Origin: a virus
Direction: 5' to 3' (one strand)
DNA length: 64,000 nucleotides
IMG/VR virus record: IMGVR_UViG_3300032223_002658
Location: 23,472 to 87,471 of that record
Shown: in pieces, positions 42,092-50,074 of the stretch
Layout: each line of letters starts with the position of its first letter
Numbering within the stretch: the stretch's first letter is position 1
The notes under the pieces: generated by a model
The model's input: only the letters and a program-made list of their open reading frames with translations
Database searches by the model: none
Told to the model about the DNA's origin: nothing
Made by a program: the position numbers and the translations under genes

Positions 42092-42362
42092 ATGTTGAGA
42101 ATATAGTTGGGACTACTGTTTGTTGTCCATTTGAAATTGATTGGCTTTGCATACCAAACAATATGTGGGCAACATACTTTCGTATCTTTTCTTGATCAAT
42201 AAACTGCACAAGTTCTTCTGCCGCATAAGTCAGACATTCCTGAGAGATGCTGGCAGACTGCAGTATCTTGTACGCAATATCGTCGGTTATTTCATCTTTA
42301 GAGTCAAAGTTTATTTCGCAAGTCCAATCTTCCTCATCAAAGATGTAATTAATTGATATCAT
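42057..42362 (-). CDS. Hypothetical acidic protein
   Basis: A 101-residue protein, acidic at the start (YIFDEEDWTCEINFDSKDE) and helical later (YAAEELVQFIDQEKIRKYV). Overlaps neighbours at both ends. Function unknown. Confidence 0.55.
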   Translation of the reverse strand: MISINYIFDEEDWTCEINFDSKDEITDDIAYKILQSASISQECLTYAAEELVQFIDQEKIRKYVAHILFGMQSQSISNGQQTVVPTIFSTYDNIRRNDSGN

Positions 42363-42591
42363 CTATCGCTCTTCCTTCTTCAACAACAAAATGAACAAGC
42401 ACGTGATCGCCTGAATCACGATTAAGCGTTTCCCATTTGTGAGTGAGATTTGCGCTATAGCTTTTTCCAACCGTTGGTTTGAATGCCATAAATTTTGCGA
42501 ATAGATCTACTTGATATTCATTTCCTATGGCTGGATTCTCAACAACAAATACCGATGGATTGTCTGTGTCGTGCTTTACTTTTACTATCAT
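42349..42591 (-). CDS. Small beta-rich hypothetical protein
   Basis: The start is ATG 42591 just past the ATPase stop (80 residues). It has strand pairs (MIVKVKHDTDNPSVFVVENP; HVLVHFVVEEGRAI). Overlaps the next gene by 14 bases. No family recognised. Confidence 0.6.
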   Translation of the reverse strand: MIVKVKHDTDNPSVFVVENPAIGNEYQVDLFAKFMAFKPTVGKSYSANLTHKWETLNRDSGDHVLVHFVVEEGRAIDDIN

Positions 42592-42592
42592 T

Positions 42593-43213
42593 TTATGCTC
42601 CAAAAATTGATGATGCATTTTGAGTTGAATACTTATATGGCTTGCTAAGGCTTTCACTCCAGAAAGAAGGCAGATCTATCTTTACTTTTTCTGGACGAGC
42701 AAGCTGATCAGGGCAATACATTATTGCTTCTTCTTGGCCAAGTCTAAATGTGCTTGGCATTATGTTGTGATACTTTTGCGAAATTATCTTCTTGATGACG
42801 CTTCCTTGCTTCACCATAGAGAAGTCAAGATTCTTAATTATCCATGTGTCAACATATGCCTCCATTCCCTTGTTGATCCATCTGGTGTCGCTTGTAGAAA
42901 ACATCAGTGTAACGTCTCTCTGTCTTGCAAGCGAACACATCATTAGCAGCGCATCATTGTTTCTCTTCTCATATTTTGGATAAACGAGTTGAGGCTCATC
43001 CACCCATACGATGCAGTCAGATACCTCTTCAAATGAAATGCATGAAACATTTTCTATACCTGTTCCATTCAATGCTTCTGGATAAGGATGGTCAACAATA
43101 TATTTAGCTCTTCCTTCACATTTTGACATGATGTTAAAACAAGTAGCGGTTTTGCCGCTACCTGTATTACCAACAACAGAAATTACCTTGCAACGATTCC
43201 AATTGAATTTCAT
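42593..43213 (-). CDS. P-loop ATPase, Zot/HerA-like
   Basis: The start is ATG 43213, one base after the upstream stop (206 residues). Walker A is ISVVGNTGSGKTATCFNIMS at residues 10-30. Walker B is CIVWVDEPQLVYP, and a sensor-like VTLMFSTSDTRWINKGMEA follows LARQRD. This resembles zonula occludens toxin/HerA-type pumping ATPases. A DNA- or protein-translocation role is possible. No membrane segment is visible. Confidence 0.65.
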   Translation of the reverse strand: MKFNWNRCKVISVVGNTGSGKTATCFNIMSKCEGRAKYIVDHPYPEALNGTGIENVSCISFEEVSDCIVWVDEPQLVYPKYEKRNNDALLMMCSLARQRDVTLMFSTSDTRWINKGMEAYVDTWIIKNLDFSMVKQGSVIKKIISQKYHNIMPSTFRLGQEEAIMYCPDQLARPEKVKIDLPSFWSESLSKPYKYSTQNASSIFGA

Positions 43214-43214
43214 G

Positions 43215-43745
43215 TCAGATTGTAGTCGCTTGAGGTCTTTTGTTGTTAAGGCAAATGCCGCCATTGCGACCACGCTTGAACTGAACGCTCTCACCGTACT
43301 TCTCAATGATTAGAGTCTTCATGTCATTTGGATAGATGTTGTATGACTCAGCAAGAGCGACAAGCTTTGCTTGGCCAGATGATGCCATCTCCTCAAACTT
43401 AGTCCAGTCAATCGAAATCTTCTTTGGGTCATTCTTTGATGTGCGTGTCTTCATTTTGGTTTCCTTTTTGTTTGTATTTTCAATCCAGTGAATGTCTTTC
43501 AAGCATTTTACACAAATTGGGCTGACGTATTTGCCATATGAAAATGGCATGTGATTTAATTTTTCAAAGCAGTGTCCACATAAGCATCCTTCTGGTTCTC
43601 CTTTCTGATCAGTCGTTACTAGAATCGTCTTTCCGTTTCCTCTATCAATTTCAGTATAGTTGAACTCAAGAGCTTTATTTCTGTTATTACTTCTTCTTTG
43701 TTCGAATTCTTGCAAGATTTGTTCCGCTGAACGGTGTACGTACAT
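43215..43745 (-). CDS. Zinc-finger plus helix-turn-helix protein, possible internal start
   Basis: A 176-residue protein. The N-terminal half has a four-cysteine pattern (GCLCGHCFEKLNHMP ... ICVKCLKDIHW). The second half (KLVALAESYNIYPNDMKTLI) is helix-turn-helix-like. An ATG at 43454 has AAGGA at good spacing, so a 79-residue C-terminal product (MKTRTSKNDPKK) may also be made from the same frame. A small regulator role is inferred. Confidence 0.6.
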   Translation of the reverse strand: MYVHRSAEQILQEFEQRRSNNRNKALEFNYTEIDRGNGKTILVTTDQKGEPEGCLCGHCFEKLNHMPFSYGKYVSPICVKCLKDIHWIENTNKKETKMKTRTSKNDPKKISIDWTKFEEMASSGQAKLVALAESYNIYPNDMKTLIIEKYGESVQFKRGRNGGICLNNKRPQATTI

Positions 43746-44184
43746 TTATTTTGTACTTTCTGTGAGAAGCGTTTATTGAAATTTCACTAGAGATGTGCCT
43801 GATTTCAGACCACGGAAATAAATACCATGAGTCCGTGTGCGGATTGTACACGGCCAGGTAATCAAAGTCGCCTTCTTCATAAGAAATTTTCTTGTTGCCT
43901 CGGGTTTTTTTGCGAATGTCACATCTGAATTTTTCTTTGTTTTTGTCATAGTAGCACTGCTTTACTTGAATTGATTGAAATGAATCATTTATTCCTCTGA
44001 CAACAAAGTCATAAGGAAGCTCTTCAATAAATGGTTTGCTGCATTCCCATCCCATCAAATGGCATACTGATGGGAAAAGCGTTTGTCCATACAAGCCATT
44101 ATTGAATTTTACTTTAGAGCCTTCTTCTTGCTCGCTGATTCGCTTACTTCGTTCATTAGCAAAAACATTAGTGCGACTCGCCAT
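43687..44184 (-). CDS. PD-(D/E)XK nuclease-like protein
   Basis: A 165-residue protein. GLYGQTLFPSVCHLMGWECS, PYDFVVRGINDSFQSIQVKQ and DFDYLAVYNPHTDSWYLFPW give the strand/helix order and D ... QxK site of Holliday-resolvase-like nucleases. AAAGGA lies before the ATG at 44184. It overlaps the upstream gene by 76 bases, longer than usual here. Exact substrate unknown. Confidence 0.65.
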   Translation of the reverse strand: MASRTNVFANERSKRISEQEEGSKVKFNNGLYGQTLFPSVCHLMGWECSKPFIEELPYDFVVRGINDSFQSIQVKQCYYDKNKEKFRCDIRKKTRGNKKISYEEGDFDYLAVYNPHTDSWYLFPWSEIRHISSEISINASHRKYKINVRTPFSGTNLARIRTKKK

Positions 44185-44579
44185 TTATATCCTTTACTGG
44201 TGCGTCTATAGGCTCCAGACTTATATTGTAGATTTGTCCAGTCAAGAATTTCTTCTATATCGTTTGACTTATTGGAAAATTCACCTGTCTCATTTAGTTG
44301 ATCATTCATCGACATTGCATAAGCTTCAACAGCGAGCATTGATGCAGATGCCACGATTTGCTTTTCCCATTCTTGACTGTATCTAGTTGTGCATTCAAGG
44401 ACGGTAGAAATGAATGAAAATTTGGACAACAGCTTCTTTCTGACTTGATCGTATTCTCTTTGTGCAACTGACATCAGCTTGTTATCTGAAATGACGTTGT
44501 ACATATCTAGAGCTACATTGGTTGTGACATGAACAAAAAGAACTTCTGTTGGTACAGACCTTGTGGCTTTTTCTTGCAT
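44109..44579 (-). CDS. Hypothetical helical protein
   Basis: A 156-residue helical protein. It has STVLECTTRYSQEWEKQIVA and a C-terminal Lys-rich tail ending ASKKKALK. It starts one base from the next gene. No known domain. Confidence 0.6.
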   Translation of the reverse strand: MQEKATRSVPTEVLFVHVTTNVALDMYNVISDNKLMSVAQREYDQVRKKLLSKFSFISTVLECTTRYSQEWEKQIVASASMLAVEAYAMSMNDQLNETGEFSNKSNDIEEILDWTNLQYKSGAYRRTSKGYKWRVALMFLLMNEVSESASKKKALK

Positions 44580-44989
44580 TACTGATCTCGGATATCTCTT
44601 TTAATGTTGCGTGACATCTGCTTGCCTTTTTCTGTAAGGCTTACGATTGTTGTTCCATCTTCTTTTCTTTTTACCGTTACCAGCCCAGATGTTTCAAGAT
44701 CATGAATCTTGCTTTCCATTAGTATTGCAACAGCAAGCTCATTGTCAATATCTGTTAGCTTTTTATCAAGATTCTGCTTTATATTTTTTTCTACAATGGA
44801 TATAAGTGGAGATTCACTTTTTAAATATCTCCAAACAACTGTGTAATACGCAGCTTTTGCGCTTACTTGTTCAGTTGTCATTTTGTCTTCTTGTACTTCT
44901 ATTTGAGTATAGAGAAGACTATAGGCAGACATTATATTTTTGTAGTCTGCCATCAGTATTTTCTTTGCCTCAGCGTACTTTTCCATCAT
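44579..44989 (-). CDS. Winged-helix-like regulator
   Basis: A 136-residue protein. The last 45 residues (LETSGLVTVKRKEDGTTIVS then LTEKGKQMSRNIKRDI) are the wing and final helix of a winged-helix transcription regulator. The first half is helical. It overlaps the sigma factor by four bases, consistent with a joint regulatory role. Not a strong family match. Confidence 0.55.
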   Translation of the reverse strand: MMEKYAEAKKILMADYKNIMSAYSLLYTQIEVQEDKMTTEQVSAKAAYYTVVWRYLKSESPLISIVEKNIKQNLDKKLTDIDNELAVAILMESKIHDLETSGLVTVKRKEDGTTIVSLTEKGKQMSRNIKRDIRDQ

Positions 44990-45540
44990 TTATTCATACA
45001 CTTCTTTCCCTCACAACAAGCCTTAGAAATTATCTGATAGATCTTTTGCTTGCTACAATGCAGCTTTTCGGCAATTGAATCAATGCTCATATCTTCCATA
45101 AAACGCATTTTCATTATTTTTGCGTATTCTGGTCGCAGAGAAGCCATGATTTTTGAAAACAATTCTGAGTTTTCTTCATCAGACTTATCTGTATAACTGC
45201 TTGGAGGATTTTCTCCATAAATTTTCATTGCAACTCGGTGCATTCGGTTCTTCTTGGTCATGAGATCTTTTACGACCCCTCTTCCGCGATTGAATGCATA
45301 TGTTGAGAAATCAGCCTTTAGCGGATCATATGAAAATCTGTTTTCCCAAAGATCAATATAAATCTCCTGAACAGCATCATCTCTCTCTGAGATTGGAAGC
45401 TTTCCGATAAGTGGGCCATTCTTTGGAAATCTATTTTTGATGTAATTGATGATGTAATCGCTGATTTGAATTTCAGTCATATCAGCAAATTCAGGTCGTC
45501 TGGCGAGTGCGACTTGCATTTTCTTGCCCTTGTTTTTCAT
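44986..45540 (-). CDS. RNA polymerase sigma-70-family factor
   Basis: A 184-residue protein. A region-2-like part has PISERDDAVQEIYIDLWENR and STYAFNRGRGVVKDLMTKKN. A region-4 helix-turn-helix follows (RPEYAKIMKMRFMEDMSIDS, IAEKLHCSKQKIYQIISKA). It is a short sigma factor like phage late or ECF types. It likely redirects host RNA polymerase, and the AGTGTATWW motif found before many genes here is a natural candidate site. Next to a winged-helix gene. Confidence 0.8.
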   Translation of the reverse strand: MKNKGKKMQVALARRPEFADMTEIQISDYIINYIKNRFPKNGPLIGKLPISERDDAVQEIYIDLWENRFSYDPLKADFSTYAFNRGRGVVKDLMTKKNRMHRVAMKIYGENPPSSYTDKSDEENSELFSKIMASLRPEYAKIMKMRFMEDMSIDSIAEKLHCSKQKIYQIISKACCEGKKCMNK

Positions 45541-45546
45541 CTGATT

Positions 45547-46002
45547 TTAAAATCTTGACAATGATCGTTTGCCAATCAAAACCAAAAATACCATGCAAAT
45601 TAGAACTATTGATGGCTCTGGAACGTGTGGATGTCCGCAGTCAGAGCAAATTTCTGGCTGCATTGATCCCATCGAAACGCTTTCAACTCTATCATAAAAA
45701 ACTGGAGCAAAGAACTCTTGATTCACCGTTTGAATTGTTTTGATATAATCGTCACCAAGATAAAGCTTGTGAATCCAAAATCCATCAAAAGATCCCATGA
45801 AAAAGCTGCTTATAGCGACTGGGTAATTTGCATGTGTTGGTGAAACAACGGCTGGGTTAATTGAGTTTGTAATGTTAAGTGAATTGATAAAGTATAGATT
45901 GTCAGCATAAGAAAAACCAAGATATGTCGATCCTTGGTCTTGAGATACTGAAATTTTTTGTCCTTCACTAAATACGGTAGATGTTGGATAATAAATACTC
46001 AT
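45547..46002 (-). CDS. Hypothetical protein with PEP-CTERM-like C-terminal tail
   Basis: A 151-residue protein. The C-terminal 24 residues have VPEPSIVLICMVFLVLIG followed by KRSLSR, which is a PEP-CTERM-type sorting signal: PEP, a hydrophobic span, then basic residues. There is no N-terminal signal peptide. EICSDCGHPH lies just upstream. PEP-CTERM tails mark proteins for processing by exosortase in some Gram-negative bacteria. In a phage gene this could target a product to the host envelope, or be a mimic. Confidence 0.6.
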   Translation of the reverse strand: MSIYYPTSTVFSEGQKISVSQDQGSTYLGFSYADNLYFINSLNITNSINPAVVSPTHANYPVAISSFFMGSFDGFWIHKLYLGDDYIKTIQTVNQEFFAPVFYDRVESVSMGSMQPEICSDCGHPHVPEPSIVLICMVFLVLIGKRSLSRF

Positions 46003-46340
46003 GTTTCAAATGACTTCCATTCTTCTAGTTCTTCTCTTTCTACTGCGGCACGATCATAAAACATAACTCCACAACCACCACGTTTTCTCTTAACAAGAAT
46101 TTTCTTGTAATGCTTGGCAATTTTATTTGCGCGAGAAGCACCTCTAACAACAAAGTGGTGATCTCTCCTACCTGAGAAAAAATCAAATCCACTACCTGTT
46201 TGAGATCTCTTCATTGAAGATGGAAGTGTTTCATATGACATCTCCATTCCATCCCAATCGGTTGATTCAATGTAAAGATCGTATATCTTATTTGCGTTAG
46301 TTCTTGACGGTGTTAGTTTTTTGGTTTTGCTTGATGTCAT
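45999..46340 (-). CDS. Basic small protein
   Basis: A 113-residue, very basic protein (MTSSKTKKLTPSRTNANKIY; ASRANKIAKHYKKILVKRK). It may bind nucleic acid. It overlaps the PEP-CTERM gene by four bases. No domain known. Confidence 0.6.
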   Translation of the reverse strand: MTSSKTKKLTPSRTNANKIYDLYIESTDWDGMEMSYETLPSSMKRSQTGSGFDFFSGRRDHHFVVRGASRANKIAKHYKKILVKRKRGGCGVMFYDRAAVEREELEEWKSFET

Positions 46341-46358
46341 AATTTTTCTTTATATTAA

Positions 46359-46432
46359 CATTCCCGACAGGATTCGAACCTGTGACCTAGTGCTTAGAAG
46401 GCACTTGCTCTATCCAGCTGAGCTACGGGAAT
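46359..46432 (-). tRNA. tRNA-Arg (TCT)
   Basis: The minus strand folds as a standard cloverleaf. Acceptor ATTCCCG / CGGGAAT, anticodon stem AGTGC / GCACT, loop CTTCTAA with anticodon TCT, T loop TTCGAAT. No CCA is encoded. It reads AGA, a codon favoured in AT-rich genes. Confidence 0.9.
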
Positions 46433-46437
46433 ATAGC

Positions 46438-46647
46438 TCAATATGAAACTATCTTACAGTTGTTAAAACGTTCTTTCCAATATTGTTTGATGTGTGAAAG
46501 ATCTCTTCTTGTGCATTCGTATGTAACACTTGCATATCCATAACTTGAAGAGCAATTTAGATATTCATGATCAAGACCATTTATAGCTTCTCCAAACGTG
46601 ATCATATCAACAGGAGAATTTATCTTTACTTCAACTATTGCAGTCAT
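46438..46647 (-). CDS. Small hypothetical protein
   Basis: A 69-residue protein, MTAIVEVKINSPVDMITFGE. Its start overlaps the stop of the small membrane gene upstream (TAATG). It has a beta-alpha-beta pattern and Cys/Tyr-rich middle (YLNCSSSYGYASVTYECTRR). Function unknown. Confidence 0.6.
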   Translation of the reverse strand: MTAIVEVKINSPVDMITFGEAINGLDHEYLNCSSSYGYASVTYECTRRDLSHIKQYWKERFNNCKIVSY

Positions 46648-46790
46648 TATCTACCACCAATCATTCTGCTGAATATCCAGCAAAATACAACGCACTTTGT
46701 CAAAAATATTGTACCATGAACAATAATCGCAGCCATCATTTCTGCTGGAGTATAACTAAATCCGTCTTTTGATTTTAGGTCCATATTCAT
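46647..46790 (-). CDS. Small membrane protein (47 residues)
   Basis: An ATG at 46790 overlaps the phosphoesterase stop (ATGA), and the TAA overlaps the next ATG (TAATG). The peptide has a soluble start (MNMDLKSKDGFSYTP) and a hydrophobic stretch from AEMMAAIIVHGTIFLTKC to VVFCWIF. It looks like a single- or double-pass membrane protein. It fits exactly between two genes, which supports it. Confidence 0.65.
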   Translation of the reverse strand: MNMDLKSKDGFSYTPAEMMAAIIVHGTIFLTKCVVFCWIFSRMIGGR

Positions 46791-47359
46791 TGTTCGTATC
46801 CAATCTTGTCCATGATTTGAGAAATTGAAATTGGCATATAGTTATTTGCATCAACACCAACATCATATCTGTACTTGTGAAGAGGGTTTGCTGAAATCAA
46901 TTGACCATGCGTATGACCATGTAGGTGAATTGAGTTATAGTTTTGTTTGCACCAAGATTCGATTGGATAATGGAAAGCAATGACTTTTGCAATGCGACGA
47001 TTGTCGGAAAGACTTCCAAAAAGACCTTTGAGTGAAATCTCCTGGTAATCACTGATGCTTTTAAAATCGGTTGTTCGATTCTTTGCATACTCAGCCGATG
47101 GATCGTGATTGCCACAAACCAGATGCACATTCTTGCACTTCAGTTTATTGAGAATTTTACGAACTTCATTTTCCCATTTGCGACCATTTGAATGAAAACA
47201 AAAATCGCCAAGGTGATATAGGTGATCATTTTCATCAACAAAACTATTGATGTTATTGATGATCACTTCTTCCATTTGACCGCATGAAGTGAATGGTCTA
47301 TTGGCGTATTTAATAATGTTCTCGTGACCAAAATGAGTGTCAGATGTAAACCAGATCAT
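46787..47359 (-). CDS. Calcineurin-like metallophosphoesterase
   Basis: A 190-residue protein. The metal sites are WFTSDTHFGHENI, LYHLGDFCFHS, LVCGNHDPSAEY and IHLHGHTHGQL, all in the expected order. Phage enzymes of this type act on nucleotides, RNA or cyclic nucleotides. Substrate is unknown here. Starts 15 bases after the next upstream gene. Confidence 0.9.
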   Translation of the reverse strand: MIWFTSDTHFGHENIIKYANRPFTSCGQMEEVIINNINSFVDENDHLYHLGDFCFHSNGRKWENEVRKILNKLKCKNVHLVCGNHDPSAEYAKNRTTDFKSISDYQEISLKGLFGSLSDNRRIAKVIAFHYPIESWCKQNYNSIHLHGHTHGQLISANPLHKYRYDVGVDANNYMPISISQIMDKIGYEQ

Positions 47360-47374
47360 GTTTTATGTCCTAAA

Positions 47375-47488
47375 TTAATTTGAAATTACTGCAAGTGCGA
47401 CAAGCACAAGAGGCAGTATTATAGCGAAAACTAAAATTAAGATTGCAAGATAACCAATTATTTTATCGCTTATCGTGTCCTTGTCCAT
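47375..47488 (-). CDS. Small membrane protein
   Basis: The frame opens at 47602, but ATG 47488 gives a clean 37-residue single-pass protein (MDKDTISDKIIGYLAILILV onward). It overlaps the zinc-binding gene by 26 bases. Could be a spanin, holin or small membrane regulator. No proof. Confidence 0.55.
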   Translation of the reverse strand: MDKDTISDKIIGYLAILILVFAIILPLVLVALAVISN

Positions 47489-47660
47489 CGGTTTTTGGCT
47501 TTGGATATCCCCAATCTCTTGTTTCTGTAACAGTCTTTTCTTCTCTACAAAAGTCACATATTCCTGTATGATATGTTGATACTCGTATTGCTTTTTTTGC
47601 ATTCAAACTTTTTGCACAATCATTGCAAATCCATACATGGTTGTATTCGTAATCTTTCAT
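47463..47660 (-). CDS. Small zinc-binding protein
   Basis: ATG 47660 gives 65 residues. It has WICNDCAKSLNAK and GICDFCREEKTVTE, a C-x2-C ... C-x2-C knuckle. It starts just upstream of a tRNA. Function unknown. Confidence 0.6.
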   Translation of the reverse strand: MKDYEYNHVWICNDCAKSLNAKKAIRVSTYHTGICDFCREEKTVTETRDWGYPKPKTDGQGHDKR

Positions 47661-47662
47661 AA

Positions 47663-47735
47663 TAGGGCCGGTGGGATTCGAACCCACACTGTGTTGATTT
47701 TGAGTCAACTGACTCTGCCGTTGGTCTACGACCCC
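47663..47735 (-). tRNA. tRNA-Leu (CAA), short variable arm
   Basis: The minus strand has acceptor GGGGTCG / CGGCCCT (with G-U pairs), anticodon stem GTTGA / TCAAC and loop CTCAAAA giving anticodon CAA, then T loop TTCGAAT. Discriminator is A, as in Leu tRNA. A bacterial tRNA-Leu normally has a long variable arm, but here only about five bases sit there. The isotype should be checked with a covariance model. Confidence 0.75.
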
Positions 47736-47764
47736 ATATTATCCCAGTCGCATTGGGATATCAT

Positions 47765-48382
47765 TTACATCATATATTCGGAAATAATATCTAGCAAGTT
47801 TTCTTTTGTTAGTTCTTGTTCTGGCTTAAATGAGCCATCATTCTTAATGATATTATGCATAATTGCTTCAAGACGCTTTTTAACAACAGGATATTTATTC
47901 TTAAAAGCTATGGCCACTCCGCGCTTACGCGTTTCTAGCTTGTCTGAATGAGCACCATCGTCTCCCTCAAAACAACCCTCAATTAGCTCTAGCTCTTCAG
48001 GAGAGAAGTATCTATTAAGAGGGGAGGTTTTAAGATTTTCAAAACAATCATAAACCTCTTCACCATTATCAAATTCTACACCATTAAATAGATTAACTGA
48101 TGAAACAAAAATTGATCCTAGAGCGCAAACTCTACAGTTTTTTACCTTCTTCGTGTAGTCCTGTGCTGAAAATGGCATCAAACGACAAGTATCATCACTA
48201 TCCAGATAGTTATCTACCGAATTATAAACAATGTCGTCAAGAGATCCCATCTTTGGATCTTCCATCCATACACCCATTTGTGGGATAATCTTCTTTGACT
48301 TGATCTGCGCCAAAACATCTTTGGCAATAGCAACTCGCATTTGATTTTTTGTCAGCTTTTTCTTTTTGGTTTTTGTAGTCAT
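47765..48382 (-). CDS. Hypothetical protein
   Basis: A 205-residue protein. It starts Lys-rich (KKKKLTKNQMRVAIAKDVLA) and has NCRVCALGSIFVSSVNLFNG and a helical C-terminal half. I recall similar phage proteins without a known function. It leads the run of repair/RNA genes and starts nine bases after the next gene's end. Confidence 0.65.
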   Translation of the reverse strand: MTTKTKKKKLTKNQMRVAIAKDVLAQIKSKKIIPQMGVWMEDPKMGSLDDIVYNSVDNYLDSDDTCRLMPFSAQDYTKKVKNCRVCALGSIFVSSVNLFNGVEFDNGEEVYDCFENLKTSPLNRYFSPEELELIEGCFEGDDGAHSDKLETRKRGVAIAFKNKYPVVKKRLEAIMHNIIKNDGSFKPEQELTKENLLDIISEYMM

Positions 48383-48391
48383 TTTGTATCC

Positions 48392-48946
48392 CTATAGAAC
48401 TTTTGAGCAATAGTCGTACATGGCAATACCGCTTGCCGTGCCGACATTTAAACTTCTTACTGAGCCGTACTGCTGAATATAGATCTTGTCGTGGCAAATG
48501 TCAAGAACTTCTTTTGGAATTCCAACTTGTTCTTGACCGAATACCATAAGCACATGCTCATTCTTAGGCCAACAATAGTTGTTGACCGAAAATGAATTTT
48601 TTACATTGTCAACACCAACAACTCTTAGATATTTATGTGAATTGTAAAGATTATTTATTTCGTTTTTAAGATCGTCAATTTCCTTTACGTGTTTGAATTT
48701 TGTATAAATGTGTGTACCAACAGTTCCGCGGCGATCATATCTCTTGTTGCCGTATATTAGAACTTCTTTCGCAAGGAAAGCGTTGGAATTTCGCACTACT
48801 GTCGCAATATTAAAATCATTGAGCAGATTACAACACAGTACGCTGAAATTATTTCTGCGCGTATCAAGATCAGTCATGATCGCTTCATGCGTCCAGTATT
48901 TGTAATGATCAATTAGATTGCGACCGTCGATTGTTGGCTCATGCAT
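48392..48946 (-). CDS. SpoU/TrmH-type RNA 2'-O-methyltransferase
   Basis: A 184-residue protein. FNIATVVRNSNAFLAKEVLI and RYDRRGTVGTHIY near residues 50-90 and MVFGQEQVGIPKEVL, SVRSLNVGTASGIAMYDYC are the three conserved motifs of the SPOUT knot. It methylates the ribose of tRNA or rRNA. In a phage with its own tRNAs it may modify those. It overlaps the UV endonuclease start by about 35 bases. Confidence 0.85.
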   Translation of the reverse strand: MHEPTIDGRNLIDHYKYWTHEAIMTDLDTRRNNFSVLCCNLLNDFNIATVVRNSNAFLAKEVLIYGNKRYDRRGTVGTHIYTKFKHVKEIDDLKNEINNLYNSHKYLRVVGVDNVKNSFSVNNYCWPKNEHVLMVFGQEQVGIPKEVLDICHDKIYIQQYGSVRSLNVGTASGIAMYDYCSKVL

Positions 48947-49869
48947 TTTACATTATTTCCTTTCCAAGGATATGCAAGAACGGCTTTATCTTTCATCTTT
49001 GTTTCAAACATTACATCGTAATCAACTGTATCACTTAGATCAGGCATTTTATTTATGATCCAATTGCTATGAGCTTGTGGTCGTTTGTAATCACGGCTCT
49101 CTGAGTGATGGACCTTTGGTATTTCACAAAAGCCCTGCCATGTACTGAAAGCCATGTCAGCCGCCTCAAGCAAAGATTCTTTTTTGCAGAATTGATGGTG
49201 ATGGACATCAAGCACAAGTTTGATAGTGCAATATTTTGCAATCATTTTGTACAGGTCTGTCATGGACCACATGCTCTCCTTGTCATCATTCTCAAGAGTT
49301 ATTCTCTTTTTAAGAGCATCTGGTAGACCACAGAAAACGTCAAGAAATCTTCCTGCTGTCTTGTGCTTGTCTTCGTACACGCCACCAACGTGAATGTTGA
49401 TAGCAAACTCATCGCCATATCCAAGCAAATCACCAATCAAAGAATGCATCTCAAGTGATATAACGCTCTTTGCAACAATCATTGGATCTGGTGAAGCAAT
49501 GCATGTATATGGGCCAGGATGACAAGATAGGCGCATCTGATTTTGCTTTGCAAATTGACCAGCCTCGCTCATGTTCTTGCTGATTCGATCAGAGTATTTG
49601 CTTGGAAGATCTTGAAATCTATAACCAAGAGTTGGGTGGTCCATGAAAGGAAACATCCCACTGCCGATCCTAAAGAACTTTACGCCATGATCATCGTTCC
49701 ACTTGAGTATCTTGATCAGATCTTCAGAGTTTTTTGCGGCAAGTTCTCCAGCTCTATTGATAGAGAACCCATCCATTCGGAGGGTTCTGTCTGTAAACAC
49801 CTTATCTTTTTTCTTTATGGTTTCTTGAATCGACAAATTTTGGCAAGCATATCCAATGTGTCTAATCAT
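48913..49869 (-). CDS. uvsE: UV damage endonuclease (UvdE/UvsE)
   Basis: A 318-residue protein. MIRHIGYACQNLSIQE at the start and WNDDHGVKFFRIGSGMFPF, LGYRFQDLP follow UvdE. Metal ligands include MRLSCHPGPYTC, EFAINIHVGGVYEDK, ITLENDDKESMW and LVLDVHHHQF. It nicks DNA 5' to UV photoproducts. It overlaps the next upstream gene by eight bases. Confidence 0.92.
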   Translation of the reverse strand: MIRHIGYACQNLSIQETIKKKDKVFTDRTLRMDGFSINRAGELAAKNSEDLIKILKWNDDHGVKFFRIGSGMFPFMDHPTLGYRFQDLPSKYSDRISKNMSEAGQFAKQNQMRLSCHPGPYTCIASPDPMIVAKSVISLEMHSLIGDLLGYGDEFAINIHVGGVYEDKHKTAGRFLDVFCGLPDALKKRITLENDDKESMWSMTDLYKMIAKYCTIKLVLDVHHHQFCKKESLLEAADMAFSTWQGFCEIPKVHHSESRDYKRPQAHSNWIINKMPDLSDTVDYDVMFETKMKDKAVLAYPWKGNNVKCMSQQSTVAI

Positions 49870-50074
49870 TTGAGATCTTCTTTACCTCGTACATTTCCTT
49901 ATGCACAGTATGATTTTTCCTAAAAGACTCTGCTTCTTTTTCTGTTTCCCAAGAAGCTATCTGTGTTCTTGACTCCATCATCCAGTCAGAGATTGTTTTG
50001 CACCACAGACCCCATTTTTTATTTCCAGTTTGACTCAAGATGTATTTCTCTATTTTCTGGTAGAAGACAAACAT
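49862..50074 (-). CDS. Small hypothetical protein
   Basis: A 70-residue protein. TGNKKWGLWCKTISDWMMES then RTQIASWETEKEAESFRK look like a small alpha/beta fold. It overlaps the lipoprotein gene by 56 bases and the UvdE gene by eight, so its exact start is less sure. Confidence 0.55.
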   Translation of the reverse strand: MFVFYQKIEKYILSQTGNKKWGLWCKTISDWMMESRTQIASWETEKEAESFRKNHTVHKEMYEVKKISND

